Assembly: GCA_016706565.1 (NCBI GenBank)
Contig: JADJJI010000012.1
Coordinates: forward strand, 62,001-126,000
Direction: 5' to 3'
Source of the DNA: Piscinibacter sp.
GTDB lineage: Bacteria; Pseudomonadota; Gammaproteobacteria; Burkholderiales; Burkholderiaceae_C
Length of the DNA stretch: 64,000 bases
Position numbers and translations under genes: made by a program. The notes under the pieces are model-generated. The model saw nothing but the letters and a program-made list of their open reading frames with translations. It was not told the origin of the DNA and did no database searches. This document shows positions 1 through 8,382 of this stretch, in pieces; position 1 is the first letter of the stretch; each line of letters starts with the position of its first letter.

Positions 1-1409
1 TGCTGCGTGGCGGCGAGCGCATGCGCATGACCATCGTGCGCGACATCCGCGACCGCCAGGCCGCGCAGGCGCGCATCCACCACCTCGCCCACCACGACGC
101 GCTGACCGGCCTGCCCAACCGCATGTCGTTCATGGAGCAGCTGCAGCATCACATGGCGGCCGCCGAGTCCGAGGGCACGCGGCTGGCGCTGCTGTTCATC
201 GACCTCGACCACTTCAAACGCGTCAACGATTCGCTGGGCCACCTGGTGGGCGACACGCTGCTGCGCACGGTGTCGGCGCGCATCCTCGCCAGCCTGCGCG
301 GCACCGACGTGGTGGCACGCTTCGGCGGCGACGAGTTCATGGTGCTGCTGCACGGCGGGCCCTCGCAGGAGCAGCAGCACGACGACGTCGACGAGGTGGC
401 GCGCAAGCTGCTCGCCGCCATCGAGGTGCCGGTCAACGCCGATGGCCGGCCGATCTCGGTCACGCCGTCGATCGGCGTGGCTTTCTTCCCCGGCGACGCG
501 AGCACGCCCGATGAGCTGATCAAGAACGCCGACAGCGCGATGTACCTGGCCAAGTCGCGCGGCCGTGCCAACCACCAGTGCTTCGACCGCGGCATGGCTG
601 ACAGCGCCTATGCCGCGCTGGTGCTCGAGGGCCAGCTCGCGCACGCGCTCGATCGCGGCGAGTTCGAGCTCTACTTCCAGCCGCAGGTGCGCCTGCGCGA
701 CGACCGGCTGGTGGCCTGCGAGGCGCTGCTGCGCTGGAACCACCCCGAGCGCGGGCTGCTGCTGCCCGACCAGTTCATCCCGGTGGCCGAACGCCAGCGC
801 CTGATGCTGCAGATCGGCCAGTGGGCGATGAAAGAGGCCGCCCGCTGCGCGTTGCGCTGGCACGCGATGGGATTGGGCATCTCGCCGGTGGCGGTGAACC
901 TTTCGACGGTGCAGTTCCAGTCGGTCGGCTTCGTCGAGGCGGTGGCGCTGGTGCTGGCCGAAGACGGTGACGCGCGCGAGGCGGCCAGCCTGCTCGAGCT
1001 CGAACTGACCGAGCGCATGCTGATGGACGATCTCGGCGAGGTGAAGCACCGCCTGCTGCGCCTGAAGGCACTGGGCCTGGGCATCGCGGTGGACGACTTC
1101 GGCACCGGCTATTCCTCTCTCGGCCACCTGAAGGAGCTGCCGATCGACAAGATCAAGATCGACCGATCCTTCGTACACGACCTGCCGGGCAACCGCGACT
1201 CGGCGGCGATCACACGCGCCATCGTGCAGCTGGGGTTGAGCCTGGGCTTGAGCGTGATCGCCGAGGGCGTGGAGAACGAGGCGCAGCGGCAGTTCCTCGC
1301 GCAGCAGGGCTGCGAGCAGATCCAGGGCCTGCTGATCGGCGCGGCCATGCCGGCCGCCAAGTTCGAAGACTGGGTGAAGCAGCGGCGCGAGGCCGAACGC
1401 CGCGCCTGA
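1..1409 (+). CDS. GGDEF-EAL cyclic-di-GMP signalling protein (5' end outside window)
   Basis: The C-terminal part of a hybrid cyclic-di-GMP enzyme. The frame is open back to base 3 with no start codon that makes sense, and the residues just before the GGDEF domain read like the end of a PAS/PAC sensor, so the N-terminus lies upstream of the window. Counting from the Met codon at 21, the cyclase motif GGDEF is at about residues 102-106. An RGTD inhibitory I-site sits five residues before it, so the cyclase half looks active and product-inhibited. The phosphodiesterase half has EALLRW (about 234), ELTER, DDFGTGYSS and AEGVE, the usual metal- and substrate-binding motifs. Both halves look catalytically competent; which one dominates cannot be told from sequence. 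Bases 1410-1972 after it hold no gene. Confidence 0.93.
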   Translation, partial: LRGGERMRMTIVRDIRDRQAAQARIHHLAHHDALTGLPNRMSFMEQLQHHMAAAESEGTRLALLFIDLDHFKRVNDSLGHLVGDTLLRTVSARILASLRGTDVVARFGGDEFMVLLHGGPSQEQQHDDVDEVARKLLAAIEVPVNADGRPISVTPSIGVAFFPGDASTPDELIKNADSAMYLAKSRGRANHQCFDRGMADSAYAALVLEGQLAHALDRGEFELYFQPQVRLRDDRLVACEALLRWNHPERGLLLPDQFIPVAERQRLMLQIGQWAMKEAARCALRWHAMGLGISPVAVNLSTVQFQSVGFVEAVALVLAEDGDAREAASLLELELTERMLMDDLGEVKHRLLRLKALGLGIAVDDFGTGYSSLGHLKELPIDKIKIDRSFVHDLPGNRDSAAITRAIVQLGLSLGLSVIAEGVENEAQRQFLAQQGCEQIQGLLIGAAMPAAKFEDWVKQRREAERRA

Positions 1410-1972
1410 CACGACTCGAGGTCACAGCTGCAGAAGTGACGCGAGCGACCGGCAAGTCGCGGCCCGTTGCGGTCGTCGTTGGCCTGCGTTGCGTGCGACG
1501 GGCATGGTCGCAGGTCGACGGCGGTACCCGCGTTCTCCGGCCCACGCTCGCGGGCGGCCTCCGCGGGCCGCCACCGTGGCCGCATCAACACGGGGTGTGC
1601 CATGCCCTCGCCAGGGCAACCGCGAATGGGGCCTGCGCCCGCGGGCACCACCGCCGCCCTGCCGGCATCCACGGTGGCCTGCCCTCACGAAGGCATCGGT
1701 GGTTGTGGGGCAGGGGGTTCGGGTGTGCGATCGCAGGCCCCTTTCGCGGTTGCCCTGGCGATGGCAGGCCGAAGCTGGCGTTGACGAGGTCATGCGAGGC
1801 GAGTCTCGGCGGTCGCCCGCGAGCGAGGGCCGGAGAGCGCATACCCGGCCCGCCTGCCCGCGCGCCGATCGACGCGGTCACTCGTGAATGTCGCTCAAGG
1901 GCCGCGACCGGCCACTGCAGCGCTGTGCGTCCTATGGGCCTCGAGCGCCAATGCGACTGAGTCGCAGCGGCA
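1410..1972. other. 563-bp non-coding gap holding a nested inverted repeat
   Basis: No convincing gene lies between the GGDEF/EAL stop and the glmU stop. Short open frames occur on both strands, but they are low-complexity Arg/Pro/Ala translations typical of random GC-rich DNA. Most of the gap is one symmetric repeat structure, listed separately. The two flanking genes converge here, so promoters are not expected. Confidence 0.8.
1535..1835. repeat. Nested inverted repeat (two head-to-head copies of a ~103-bp unit)
   Basis: Outer arms at 1535-1559 and 1811-1835 are reverse complements over 25 bases with two mismatches. Inner arms at 1603-1637 and 1732-1766 are reverse complements over 35 bases with two mismatches. 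The spacing between outer and inner arms is nearly identical on both sides (43 and 44 bases), and weaker similarity continues between them. The structure is therefore two inverted copies of one unit around a 94-bp centre. It lies between two convergent stop codons. This is the arrangement of REPIN/BIME or MITE-type elements; no transposase is encoded. Confidence 0.75.
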
Positions 1973-3361
1973 CTACTTCTTCGTCTTAACCGGCCGCTTC
2001 CAGCCCGCCAGCGAGACGGCCTTGGCGCGCACCACGGTCAGCTGGCCGGCCGGGGCGCTCTTCGACACCGTCGAACCGGCGCCGATGGTCGCGCCTTCGC
2101 CCACCGTGATCGGTGCCACCAGCACGCTGTTGCTGCCGATGTGTACGTCGGCGCCGATCACCGTGCGGTGCTTGTTGGCGCCGTCGTAGTTGGCGGTGAT
2201 GCTGCCGGCGCCGTAGTTGACGCGCTCGCCCACCGTGGCGTCGCCGAGGTAGGCCAGGTGGTTGGCCTTGGCGCCCTTGGCGAGCGTGGAGTTCTTCACC
2301 TCGACGAAGTTGCCGATGTGCACTTCCTCGCCCAGCTCCGCGCCGGGGCGCAGCCGTGCGAACGGGCCGACCAGCGAACCCTTGCCGACGCTGGCGCCCT
2401 GCGCCTCGCCGTCGATGTGCGTGAAGGAGTGGATCACGGCGTCATCGGCGATGTTCACATTGCGGATCACGCAGTGCGAAGCGATGCGCACGTTGTCGCC
2501 CAACGTCACCTTGCCCTCGAACACGCAGTTCACGTCGATCTCGACGTCCTGCCCGCAGGTCAGCTCACCGCGGATGTCGATGCGCGCCGGGTCGGCCAGG
2601 CGCACGCCGGCTTCCATCAGCGCATCCGCGAGCCGGCGCTGGTAACGCCGCTCCAGGTCGGCCAGCTGCGCCGGGCTGTTGATGCCCAGCACCTCGGTCT
2701 CGCTGGTGGCGTGCGAGGCCACCACGTGCACTTGGTCGGCCACGGCCATCGCCACCACGTCGGTCAAGTAGTACTCGCGCTGCGCGTTGTCGTTCTTCAG
2801 CGCGGCGAGCCAGCGCTTGAGCTGCGCGGTCGGCGCGGCCATCACGCCGGTGTAGATCTCCTGGATGCGGCGTTGCTGCGGCGAGGCGTCCTTGTGTTCG
2901 ACGATGCCCTCGATCGTGCCGCCGACCGGGTCGCCGCTGCGGATCACGCGGCCGTACCCGCTCGGGTCGGGCAGGACCACGGTGAGCAGCGCGAGCGACT
3001 GGCCATTGCAGGCCTGCACCAGCTTGCGCAGCGTCTCGGGTTCGATCAGAGGCACGTCGCCGTTGAGGATCAGCGTCGTGCCCTCGTCGTGCAATTGCGG
3101 CACCGCCTGCTGGACAGCGTGGCCGGTACCGAGTTGCGGCTCCTGTCGGGCGAAGACCAGGTTCGGCGCCTGGAGTGCCGCCTCGACCTGATCGGCGCCG
3201 TGGCCGGTGATCACCACGGTGCGCTGGGCTTGCAGCCCCGAGGCCGCCTGCAGCACGTGCTGCAGTAGACTGCGCCCGGCCAACCGGTGCAGCACCTTGG
3301 GCCGGGCCGACTTCATGCGGGTCCCCTTGCCCGCGGCCATGATCACGATGTCCAGAGCCAT
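1973..3361 (-). CDS. glmU: Bifunctional UDP-N-acetylglucosamine pyrophosphorylase / glucosamine-1-phosphate acetyltransferase
   Basis: Makes UDP-GlcNAc for peptidoglycan and lipid A: the C-terminal half acetylates glucosamine-1-phosphate and the N-terminal half couples it to UTP. The 462-residue length is normal for the family. The nucleotidyltransferase signature AGKGTRMKSARPK is at residues 9-21 and LNGDVPLI follows later. The C-terminal half shows the hexapeptide left-handed beta-helix and the conserved stretch NYDGANKHRTVIG. The start MALDIVIMAAGKG was chosen because the family begins there; an upstream in-frame Met gives an unlikely extension. The start codon overlaps that of the divergent lipoprotein gene. 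glmS, the preceding pathway step, is far away at 58.7-60.6 kb. Confidence 0.97.
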   Translation of the reverse strand: MALDIVIMAAGKGTRMKSARPKVLHRLAGRSLLQHVLQAASGLQAQRTVVITGHGADQVEAALQAPNLVFARQEPQLGTGHAVQQAVPQLHDEGTTLILNGDVPLIEPETLRKLVQACNGQSLALLTVVLPDPSGYGRVIRSGDPVGGTIEGIVEHKDASPQQRRIQEIYTGVMAAPTAQLKRWLAALKNDNAQREYYLTDVVAMAVADQVHVVASHATSETEVLGINSPAQLADLERRYQRRLADALMEAGVRLADPARIDIRGELTCGQDVEIDVNCVFEGKVTLGDNVRIASHCVIRNVNIADDAVIHSFTHIDGEAQGASVGKGSLVGPFARLRPGAELGEEVHIGNFVEVKNSTLAKGAKANHLAYLGDATVGERVNYGAGSITANYDGANKHRTVIGADVHIGSNSVLVAPITVGEGATIGAGSTVSKSAPAGQLTVVRAKAVSLAGWKRPVKTKK

Positions 3362-4253
3362 GTTGTTGTCTTCCCTGCAGGGCGTGGTGTCGAGACTGCG
3401 CATTATCGTGGCGCTGGTCCTGCTGGCCGCGGGCTTGACGGGCTGCAGCGCGGTACGTTTTGGCTACAACCAGGCGCCCGAGCTGGTTTACTGGTGGCTC
3501 GACGGCTACGCGGACTTCGACGACGCCCAGTCGCGGCGAGTGCGCGAGATGCTCGGCCAGTGGTTCGCCTGGCACCGGCGCACCCAGCTGCCCGACTACG
3601 CCGGCCTGCTCCAGCGCGCCCAGGTCGATGTGCTCGCCGACACCACGCCCGATCGCGTCTGCCGCTGGTGGCACGAACTGCGCCGGCGCGGCGAAGGGGC
3701 CGTCGACCAGGCGCTACCCGCCGCCGCCGACCTGATCCCGACCCTGTCGGCGCAGCAGCTCAAGCACATCGAGGCCCGCTACCTGCGCAACGACGAGGAG
3801 TTCCGCCGGGATTACCTCGCCGCCGATCCGGCGCAACGCCTGAAGGACTCGGTCAAGCGCACGTTGGAGCGCGCCGAGTTCCTCTACGGCACGCTGGACG
3901 ACGAGCAGCGCGAACGAGTCGCCCGCCTGGTGGCAGCCTCGCCCTTCGATGCCGAGTCCTGGAACGCCGAGCGGCTGCAACGGCGCAATGAAACACTGCA
4001 GATGCTGCGGCGCCTGAGCGCGGAGCCGGCTGACCGCGACGCCGCCCTGGCCACGCTGCGTGCCCATGTGCTGCGCCTGTCGCGTTCGCCGCGCGAGCCC
4101 TACCGGCAATACCAGCAGAAGCTGGAGACCTACAACTGCGCCTTCGCCGCCAGCTTGCACAACGCCACCACGCCGACTCAGCGCCAGGCGGCGGCGGCCA
4201 AGCTCAAGGGCTGGGAGGGTGACTTCCGCGCACTGGCGACCGCCGCGGATTGA
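3360..4253 (+). CDS. DUF6279-type lipoprotein of unknown function
   Basis: A 297-residue predicted lipoprotein. The N-terminus has a hydrophobic stretch (IIVALVLLAAG) followed by the lipobox LTGC, so the mature protein should start at Cys and be membrane-anchored. The mature part is rich in Arg, Glu and Trp, looks helical, and carries the WWLDGYADFDDAQSRRVR region that I recognise from DUF6279 lipoproteins. No catalytic motif is visible. Start: the ATG at 3360 gives a normal signal peptide; a GTG about eight codons later is also possible. The ATG at 3360 physically overlaps the glmU start on the other strand, so the two genes share a very compact divergent control region that lies inside both 5' ends. 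Confidence 0.8.
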   Translation: MLLSSLQGVVSRLRIIVALVLLAAGLTGCSAVRFGYNQAPELVYWWLDGYADFDDAQSRRVREMLGQWFAWHRRTQLPDYAGLLQRAQVDVLADTTPDRVCRWWHELRRRGEGAVDQALPAAADLIPTLSAQQLKHIEARYLRNDEEFRRDYLAADPAQRLKDSVKRTLERAEFLYGTLDDEQRERVARLVAASPFDAESWNAERLQRRNETLQMLRRLSAEPADRDAALATLRAHVLRLSRSPREPYRQYQQKLETYNCAFAASLHNATTPTQRQAAAAKLKGWEGDFRALATAAD

Positions 4254-4274
4254 GTCGCGGCGTCGCCATGCCAG

Positions 4275-4862
4275 TCAGGGCCTGGTGATCTCGGTGGTCA
4301 CCTGCCGCGGCGTGACGCTGCCGGCCGGGAAGTCCTTCATCGCCGCCTCGAACATCGCCGGCAGCAGCGACTGGATCGACGGCGAGCCGCCGTCGTTGGT
4401 GGCGCGGGTCTCGTACAGCGGCTGGCCGGACTTGCGCTCGCGGATGAGCAGCGCCACCTCGCGCTCGTAGGTGGTGGTGGGGATGCCGAAGCCGATGCCA
4501 TAGTAGGGCCAGGGCCGGCTGAAGCGGTGCGAGTACAGGCCGCCGCGCCACCAGAACGGGTCGTCGTAGTACTGCTCGGTGGCGTTGACGCGGGCGCCCA
4601 GCGCCACGATGTACTCGCTCTCCTTGCCATCGGCTGCGGGCGTGAAGCCAGCGGCCTCGAGCGCCGGGCGCGCACTGTCTTCCAGCATCTGTTGCTGCTC
4701 CGGGCGGGTCTGCTGCGAGGGCAGCCGCTCGAATGCATAACTGCCCGGCTTGCGATCGGCCGGCCACTGGCTGTAGCTGGACACCTCGCTGGTCAGGCTG
4801 TTCAGCGAGGCGCAGCCGGCCAGCGACACGGCGGCGATCAAGAGACTCAAGGTCCTGGTCAT
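4275..4862 (-). CDS. DUF4136-type lipoprotein
   Basis: A 195-residue lipoprotein with a short signal peptide and lipobox SLAGC (Cys at about residue 17), so it is exported and lipid-anchored. The mature domain matches the DUF4136 pattern: an early YAFERLPS strand, a helix ending in LEAAGFTPA, then a strand reporting an integral beta domain (YIVALGARVNA). Tyr/Trp-rich loops (QYYDDPFWWRGG) lie in the middle. The function of the family is unknown; it is common in the envelopes of proteobacteria. It converges with the DUF6279 lipoprotein and follows ttcA on the same strand at a short distance, though there is no functional link to tRNA thiolation. Confidence 0.82.
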   Translation of the reverse strand: MTRTLSLLIAAVSLAGCASLNSLTSEVSSYSQWPADRKPGSYAFERLPSQQTRPEQQQMLEDSARPALEAAGFTPAADGKESEYIVALGARVNATEQYYDDPFWWRGGLYSHRFSRPWPYYGIGFGIPTTTYEREVALLIRERKSGQPLYETRATNDGGSPSIQSLLPAMFEAAMKDFPAGSVTPRQVTTEITRP

Positions 4863-4889
4863 GTCATGCTCCCCCAGCCGAAGTTCGGC

Positions 4890-5882
4890 TCAATCGTCCC
4901 GGTGGATGCGGATCGGGCTGGCAGCCGGCGGCCCGCAGTCCTCGTCGCCATCGAATGCGCGGTCACCTTGCGGATCGGCCACGCCCGTCGTTTGGAGCGT
5001 GGTGAACGGATAGAGTTTCCTGTCCATCATGTGCGAGGGCACGATGTTGCCCATCGCGGTGAAGATGTTGTCCAGCCGCCCCGGCTGCAAGCGCTCCCAC
5101 TCGCGCAGCATCTTCTTCATCTGCACGCGCTGCAGGTTCTCCTGGCCGCCGCACAGCGTGCACGGGATGATCGGGAACTGCCGGTGCGCCGCCCAGCGCT
5201 CCAGCTCGGGCTCGGCCACGTAGGCCAGCGGCCGGATGACGATGTTTCTGCCGTCGTCGCTGACCAGCTTGGGCGGCATGCCCTTCAGGCGGCTGCCGAA
5301 GAACATGTTCATGAACAGCGTCTGCAGCATGTCGTCGCGGTGGTGGCCCAGCGCGATCTTGGTCGCGCCGAGTTCTCCGGCCACGCGGTAGAGGATGCCG
5401 CGGCGCAGGCGCGAGCACAGGCTGCACATCGTCTTGCCCTCGGGGATGAGGCGCTTGACGATCGAGTAGGTGTCCTGGGTCTCGATGTGGAAGGGGATGT
5501 CCAGGCTCTTCAGGTACTCGGGCAGCACGTGTTCCGGGAATCCCGGCTGCTTCTGGTCGAGGTTGACGGCGATCAGGTCGAACTTCACCGGCGCGCGCCG
5601 GCGCAGGTTGATCAGCACGTCGAGCAGCGCGTAGCTGTCCTTGCCGCCGGACACGCAGACCATCACCTTGTCGCCGTCTTCGATCATGTTGAAGTCGGTG
5701 ATGGCCTGGCCGACCAGCCGGTGCAGCCGCTTCGAGAGCTTGTTGATCTCGTGCAGGTGCTTCATGTCTGCCCCTCGGTCGCGGGCTACCGCGACCGATC
5801 CCCCGAGGGGATCTCGCCCGGCTTCGGGCGGCCGGGCGCCGGGCTCGGCGGCGGCATTGTCATCGTCGAGCACGGCGCTCAT
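4890..5882 (-). CDS. ttcA: tRNA 2-thiocytidine(32) synthetase
   Basis: ATP-dependent enzyme that thiolates cytidine 32 in tRNA anticodon loops, acting in the cytoplasm with an iron-sulfur cluster. The PP-loop SGGKDS is plain, and the cluster/sulfur cysteines appear as CSLC and CTLC. GHHRDD, a family hallmark, is also present. The length is 330 residues from the chosen start MSAVLDDD, whose ATG overlaps the folB stop (ATGA), suggesting coupled translation. The family core only begins at [10 protein letters not shown] about 39 codons later, so the first part is a variable, acidic leader and the later Met (base 5765) remains a possible start. It lies downstream of folM and folB. Confidence 0.93.
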   Translation of the reverse strand: MSAVLDDDNAAAEPGARPPEAGRDPLGGSVAVARDRGADMKHLHEINKLSKRLHRLVGQAITDFNMIEDGDKVMVCVSGGKDSYALLDVLINLRRRAPVKFDLIAVNLDQKQPGFPEHVLPEYLKSLDIPFHIETQDTYSIVKRLIPEGKTMCSLCSRLRRGILYRVAGELGATKIALGHHRDDMLQTLFMNMFFGSRLKGMPPKLVSDDGRNIVIRPLAYVAEPELERWAAHRQFPIIPCTLCGGQENLQRVQMKKMLREWERLQPGRLDNIFTAMGNIVPSHMMDRKLYPFTTLQTTGVADPQGDRAFDGDEDCGPPAASPIRIHRDD

Positions 5883-6277
5883 GAACTTTCCTTCACGGCA
5901 AACACCTCGCAGCCGACCGCGTCGCAGTCGGGATAGACATCGGGCTTCTCGCTCGACACACGTGCGGCGCGCACCTTGGGGTGGGCCAGCATCAGCGCCA
6001 GCACGTCGTCGCACAGCGTTTCCTGCAGGTGGATGTGGCCGCGCGAGAGCCGCTCCAGGATGCTGCGGCGGATGAAGTCGTAGTCGACCACCTCGTCGAG
6101 CGTGTCGTTCGACGGCGTCGATTGCGCCAGCGGCACGTACAGGTCGACGTTGATCAGCACGCGCTGCTCGCCGCGTTTCTCGAAGTCGTGCACGCCGATG
6201 TTCATGCGCACCTCGTAGTCGCGCAGGAAGAGCCGCCGGCAGTCGATCAGGCTGGCGTGGTGGAGCAGGCTTTGCAT
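5879..6277 (-). CDS. folB: Dihydroneopterin aldolase
   Basis: Converts 7,8-dihydroneopterin to 6-hydroxymethyl-dihydropterin and glycolaldehyde in folate synthesis. The 132-residue size fits. The sequence shows [24 protein letters not shown] split into family strands, [11 protein letters not shown], and the catalytic-region stretch [14 protein letters not shown] near the C-terminus. It starts four bases after the folM stop and its own stop overlaps the ttcA start, so folM-folB-ttcA look like one transcript. The pairing with a pteridine-reductase-like SDR supports assignment to folate or monapterin metabolism. Confidence 0.93.
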   Translation of the reverse strand: MQSLLHHASLIDCRRLFLRDYEVRMNIGVHDFEKRGEQRVLINVDLYVPLAQSTPSNDTLDEVVDYDFIRRSILERLSRGHIHLQETLCDDVLALMLAHPKVRAARVSSEKPDVYPDCDAVGCEVFAVKESS

Positions 6278-6281
6278 CGGT

Positions 6282-7058
6282 TCAGGTTCCGGAAGGCTGG
6301 ACGAGGAAGGCCACGTCGCGTGGCTGCGCCACCAGGTGCTGGCCGCCGTCGACCAGCAGCGTGGTACCGGTCACCGCCGGCGCCTCGATCAGGTAACGCA
6401 CGGCCTGCGCGATGTCGGCCGGCGTCGACGAGCGCCGCAGCGGCGTGAGGCGGTGCGCGGCGGCGAAGTCGGCCTCGCTCATGTCGCCGGAGATCATCGT
6501 CACGCCGGGTGCCACGCCGCACACGCGCAGCCGCGGCGCGAGCGCCTGCGCCAGCATCACCGTGGCGCTTTGCAGCGCTGCCTTGGACAGCGTGTACGAC
6601 AGGTAGTCGGGATTCGGGTTGGCGAGCTTCTGGTCGAGCAGGTTGACCACGCAGCCCTGCGCGTCGCGCGCCACGAGGTGCGCATGCAGCGCCTGCGCCA
6701 GCAGGATCGGCGCGGCGGTGTTGATGCGCCAGTGCGCCTGCATCTCGGCGTGGCCGAAGCTGGCCGCATCGTCGTAGGCGAATCGAGACGCGTTGTTGAC
6801 CAGCGCATCGACGCGGCCGAAGGCCTGCGCCACCGCTGGCAGCAGGTCACGGGTGGCGGCCTCGTCGGCCAGGTCGGCTGCGAACACCTCGGCGCGTGCG
6901 CCGAGCCCGCGCAGTTCGTCGAGCGTCGCGGCCGATTCGGCCGACGCTGCATGGCAGTGCAGCGCGATGTCGAAGCCATGCGCCGCGAGGTCGAGCGCGA
7001 TGGCCCGGCCGATACGGCGGGCGGCACCGGTGACGAGCACGACGGGGCGGGACGGCAT
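6282..7058 (-). CDS. folM: Pteridine-reductase-like SDR, probable dihydromonapterin/dihydrofolate reductase
   Basis: A 258-residue short-chain dehydrogenase. The cofactor motif reads TGAARRIGRAIA; two Arg in that position are characteristic of the PTR1/FolM branch, which prefers NADPH. NNAS and the active-site YTLSK are present. The proline-rich tail after GGQHL is normal. Family knowledge: FolM reduces dihydromonapterin and weakly dihydrofolate. The link with folB directly downstream supports the pterin role, but the exact substrate is inferred. Its start region is divergent from the MidA-type methyltransferase, with only about 20 bases between the start codons. Confidence 0.8.
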   Translation of the reverse strand: MPSRPVVLVTGAARRIGRAIALDLAAHGFDIALHCHAASAESAATLDELRGLGARAEVFAADLADEAATRDLLPAVAQAFGRVDALVNNASRFAYDDAASFGHAEMQAHWRINTAAPILLAQALHAHLVARDAQGCVVNLLDQKLANPNPDYLSYTLSKAALQSATVMLAQALAPRLRVCGVAPGVTMISGDMSEADFAAAHRLTPLRRSSTPADIAQAVRYLIEAPAVTGTTLLVDGGQHLVAQPRDVAFLVQPSGT

Positions 7059-7077
7059 GGCTTCCTACAATGCGGCA

Positions 7078-8175
7078 ATGCAACACAACGAGGGCGACAG
7101 TGTATCGGCGGCCCTGCGCCGGCGCATTCACGAGGCCATCGCCGCAGCGGGCGGCTGGATCGCCTTCGACCGCTTCATGGCGATGGCGCTCTACGAGCCG
7201 GGCCTGGGCTACTACAGCCGCGATTCGAGGAAGTTCGGAACCCTGCCGTCCTCGGGCAGCGATTTCGTCACCGCGCCCGAGTTGTCGCCGCTGTTCGGCC
7301 GCGCGCTGGCGCGGCAGGTGGCGCAGGCGCTGACTGCAGCGGACAGTGGCGCGGTGTGGGAGTTCGGCGCGGGGTCCGGCGCGCTGGCGGCGCAGCTGCT
7401 CGAGTCACTGGGCGAGGCCGTGAAACGCTACACCATCGTCGAGTTGTCGGGCTCGCTGCGCGAGCGGCAGCGCGAGCGGCTGGCGGCGTTCGGCGATCGG
7501 GTGTGCTGGGTCGAAACGCTGCCGGGCACCCTCGACGGTGTGCTCATCGGCAACGAGGTGCTCGATGCGATGCCGGTGCAGTTGCTGCTTTTCGATGGCC
7601 AGGTCTGGTTTGAACGCGGCGTGGCAGCGCACGGCGACAGCTTCATCTGGGCCGACCGCCCGACCTCGTTGCGCCCGCCGGTCGACGGCGCCTTCGTGCC
7701 CGGCACCGTCACCGAGATCCATCCGCAGGCGCGCGCCTTCGTCGCCACGCTGGCCGAGCGGCTGCAGCGCGGCGCAGCCTTCTTCATCGACTACGGCTTT
7801 CCCGAGGCCGAGTACTACCTGCCGGCGCGCCACGGCGGCACGCTGATGTGCCACCGCGCCCACCGTGCCGACGCCGACCCGCTGGTGCTGGTGGGCGAGA
7901 AGGACATCACCGCCCACGTGAACTTCACCGGCATTGCCCTTGCCGGGCAGGACGCCGGGCTGGACGTGATCGGCTACACCACGCAGGCGCACTTCCTGAT
8001 GAACTGCGGCCTGCTCGAGATGCTGCGGGGCGCCGACCTGCGCAGCACCGCGAACGCGCAGAAGCTGCTCACCGAGCACGAGATGGGCGAGCTGTTCAAG
8101 GTGATCGGCCTGGCGCGCGGCATCGCGCTCGACCCGATCGGCTTCGCGCGCGGTGACCGCACGCACACCCTCTGA
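7078..8175 (+). CDS. SAM-dependent methyltransferase, MidA/NDUFAF7 family
   Basis: A 365-residue class I methyltransferase. The features of the NDUFAF7/MidA family are clear: FMAMALYEPGLGYYS near residue 35-50, FVTAPELSPLFG, the SAM-binding loop WEFGAGSGALA, the central LIGNEVLDAMPV, and FIDYGFPEAEYY. In mitochondria this family methylates an arginine of a complex I subunit; the bacterial substrate is unproven. A TACAAT box at 7065-7070 resembles a -10 element only eight bases before the chosen ATG, which would make the mRNA almost leaderless. An alternative ATG at 7057 lies upstream of that box. The DUF2905 gene follows after eight bases. Confidence 0.88.
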   Translation: MQHNEGDSVSAALRRRIHEAIAAAGGWIAFDRFMAMALYEPGLGYYSRDSRKFGTLPSSGSDFVTAPELSPLFGRALARQVAQALTAADSGAVWEFGAGSGALAAQLLESLGEAVKRYTIVELSGSLRERQRERLAAFGDRVCWVETLPGTLDGVLIGNEVLDAMPVQLLLFDGQVWFERGVAAHGDSFIWADRPTSLRPPVDGAFVPGTVTEIHPQARAFVATLAERLQRGAAFFIDYGFPEAEYYLPARHGGTLMCHRAHRADADPLVLVGEKDITAHVNFTGIALAGQDAGLDVIGYTTQAHFLMNCGLLEMLRGADLRSTANAQKLLTEHEMGELFKVIGLARGIALDPIGFARGDRTHTL

Positions 8176-8183
8176 AAGGCCGC

Positions 8184-8375
8184 ATGCGCTGGCTCATCGT
8201 GTTTCTGCTCGCGTTCCTGGTGTTCCAGGGGCTGGCGGGCTGGCTGCGCCGCATCGGCCTGGGCCGGCTGCCGGGCGACTTCAGCTTCCGCTGGCGCGGC
8301 CGCGAGTACCACCTGCCGATCGCCAGCAGCCTGCTGCTCAGCCTGATCGCGATGGCGATCGGGGCGCTGATCTGA
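8184..8375 (+). CDS. DUF2905 small membrane protein
   Basis: A 63-residue protein with two hydrophobic segments (residues about 4-16 and 45-62) separated by the family signature LGRLPGDFSFRWRGREYHLP. DUF2905 proteins are widespread small inner-membrane proteins of unknown function. It follows the methyltransferase by eight bases and probably shares its transcript. It converges with cca, the two stops being only seven bases apart, and the sequence between them can form a short hairpin around CTTTC that could serve both genes. Confidence 0.88.
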   Translation: MRWLIVFLLAFLVFQGLAGWLRRIGLGRLPGDFSFRWRGREYHLPIASSLLLSLIAMAIGALI

Positions 8376-8382
8376 CTTTCGA

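Noticed and set aside
1436-1960. Plus- and minus-strand frames of 100-187 codons in the first long gap
   Set aside because: They coincide with the nested inverted repeat, are mirrored on both strands because of it, and encode Arg/Pro/Gly-rich low-complexity sequence.
2141-3268. A 375-codon plus-strand frame inside glmU
   Set aside because: Antisense shadow of glmU with low-complexity composition.
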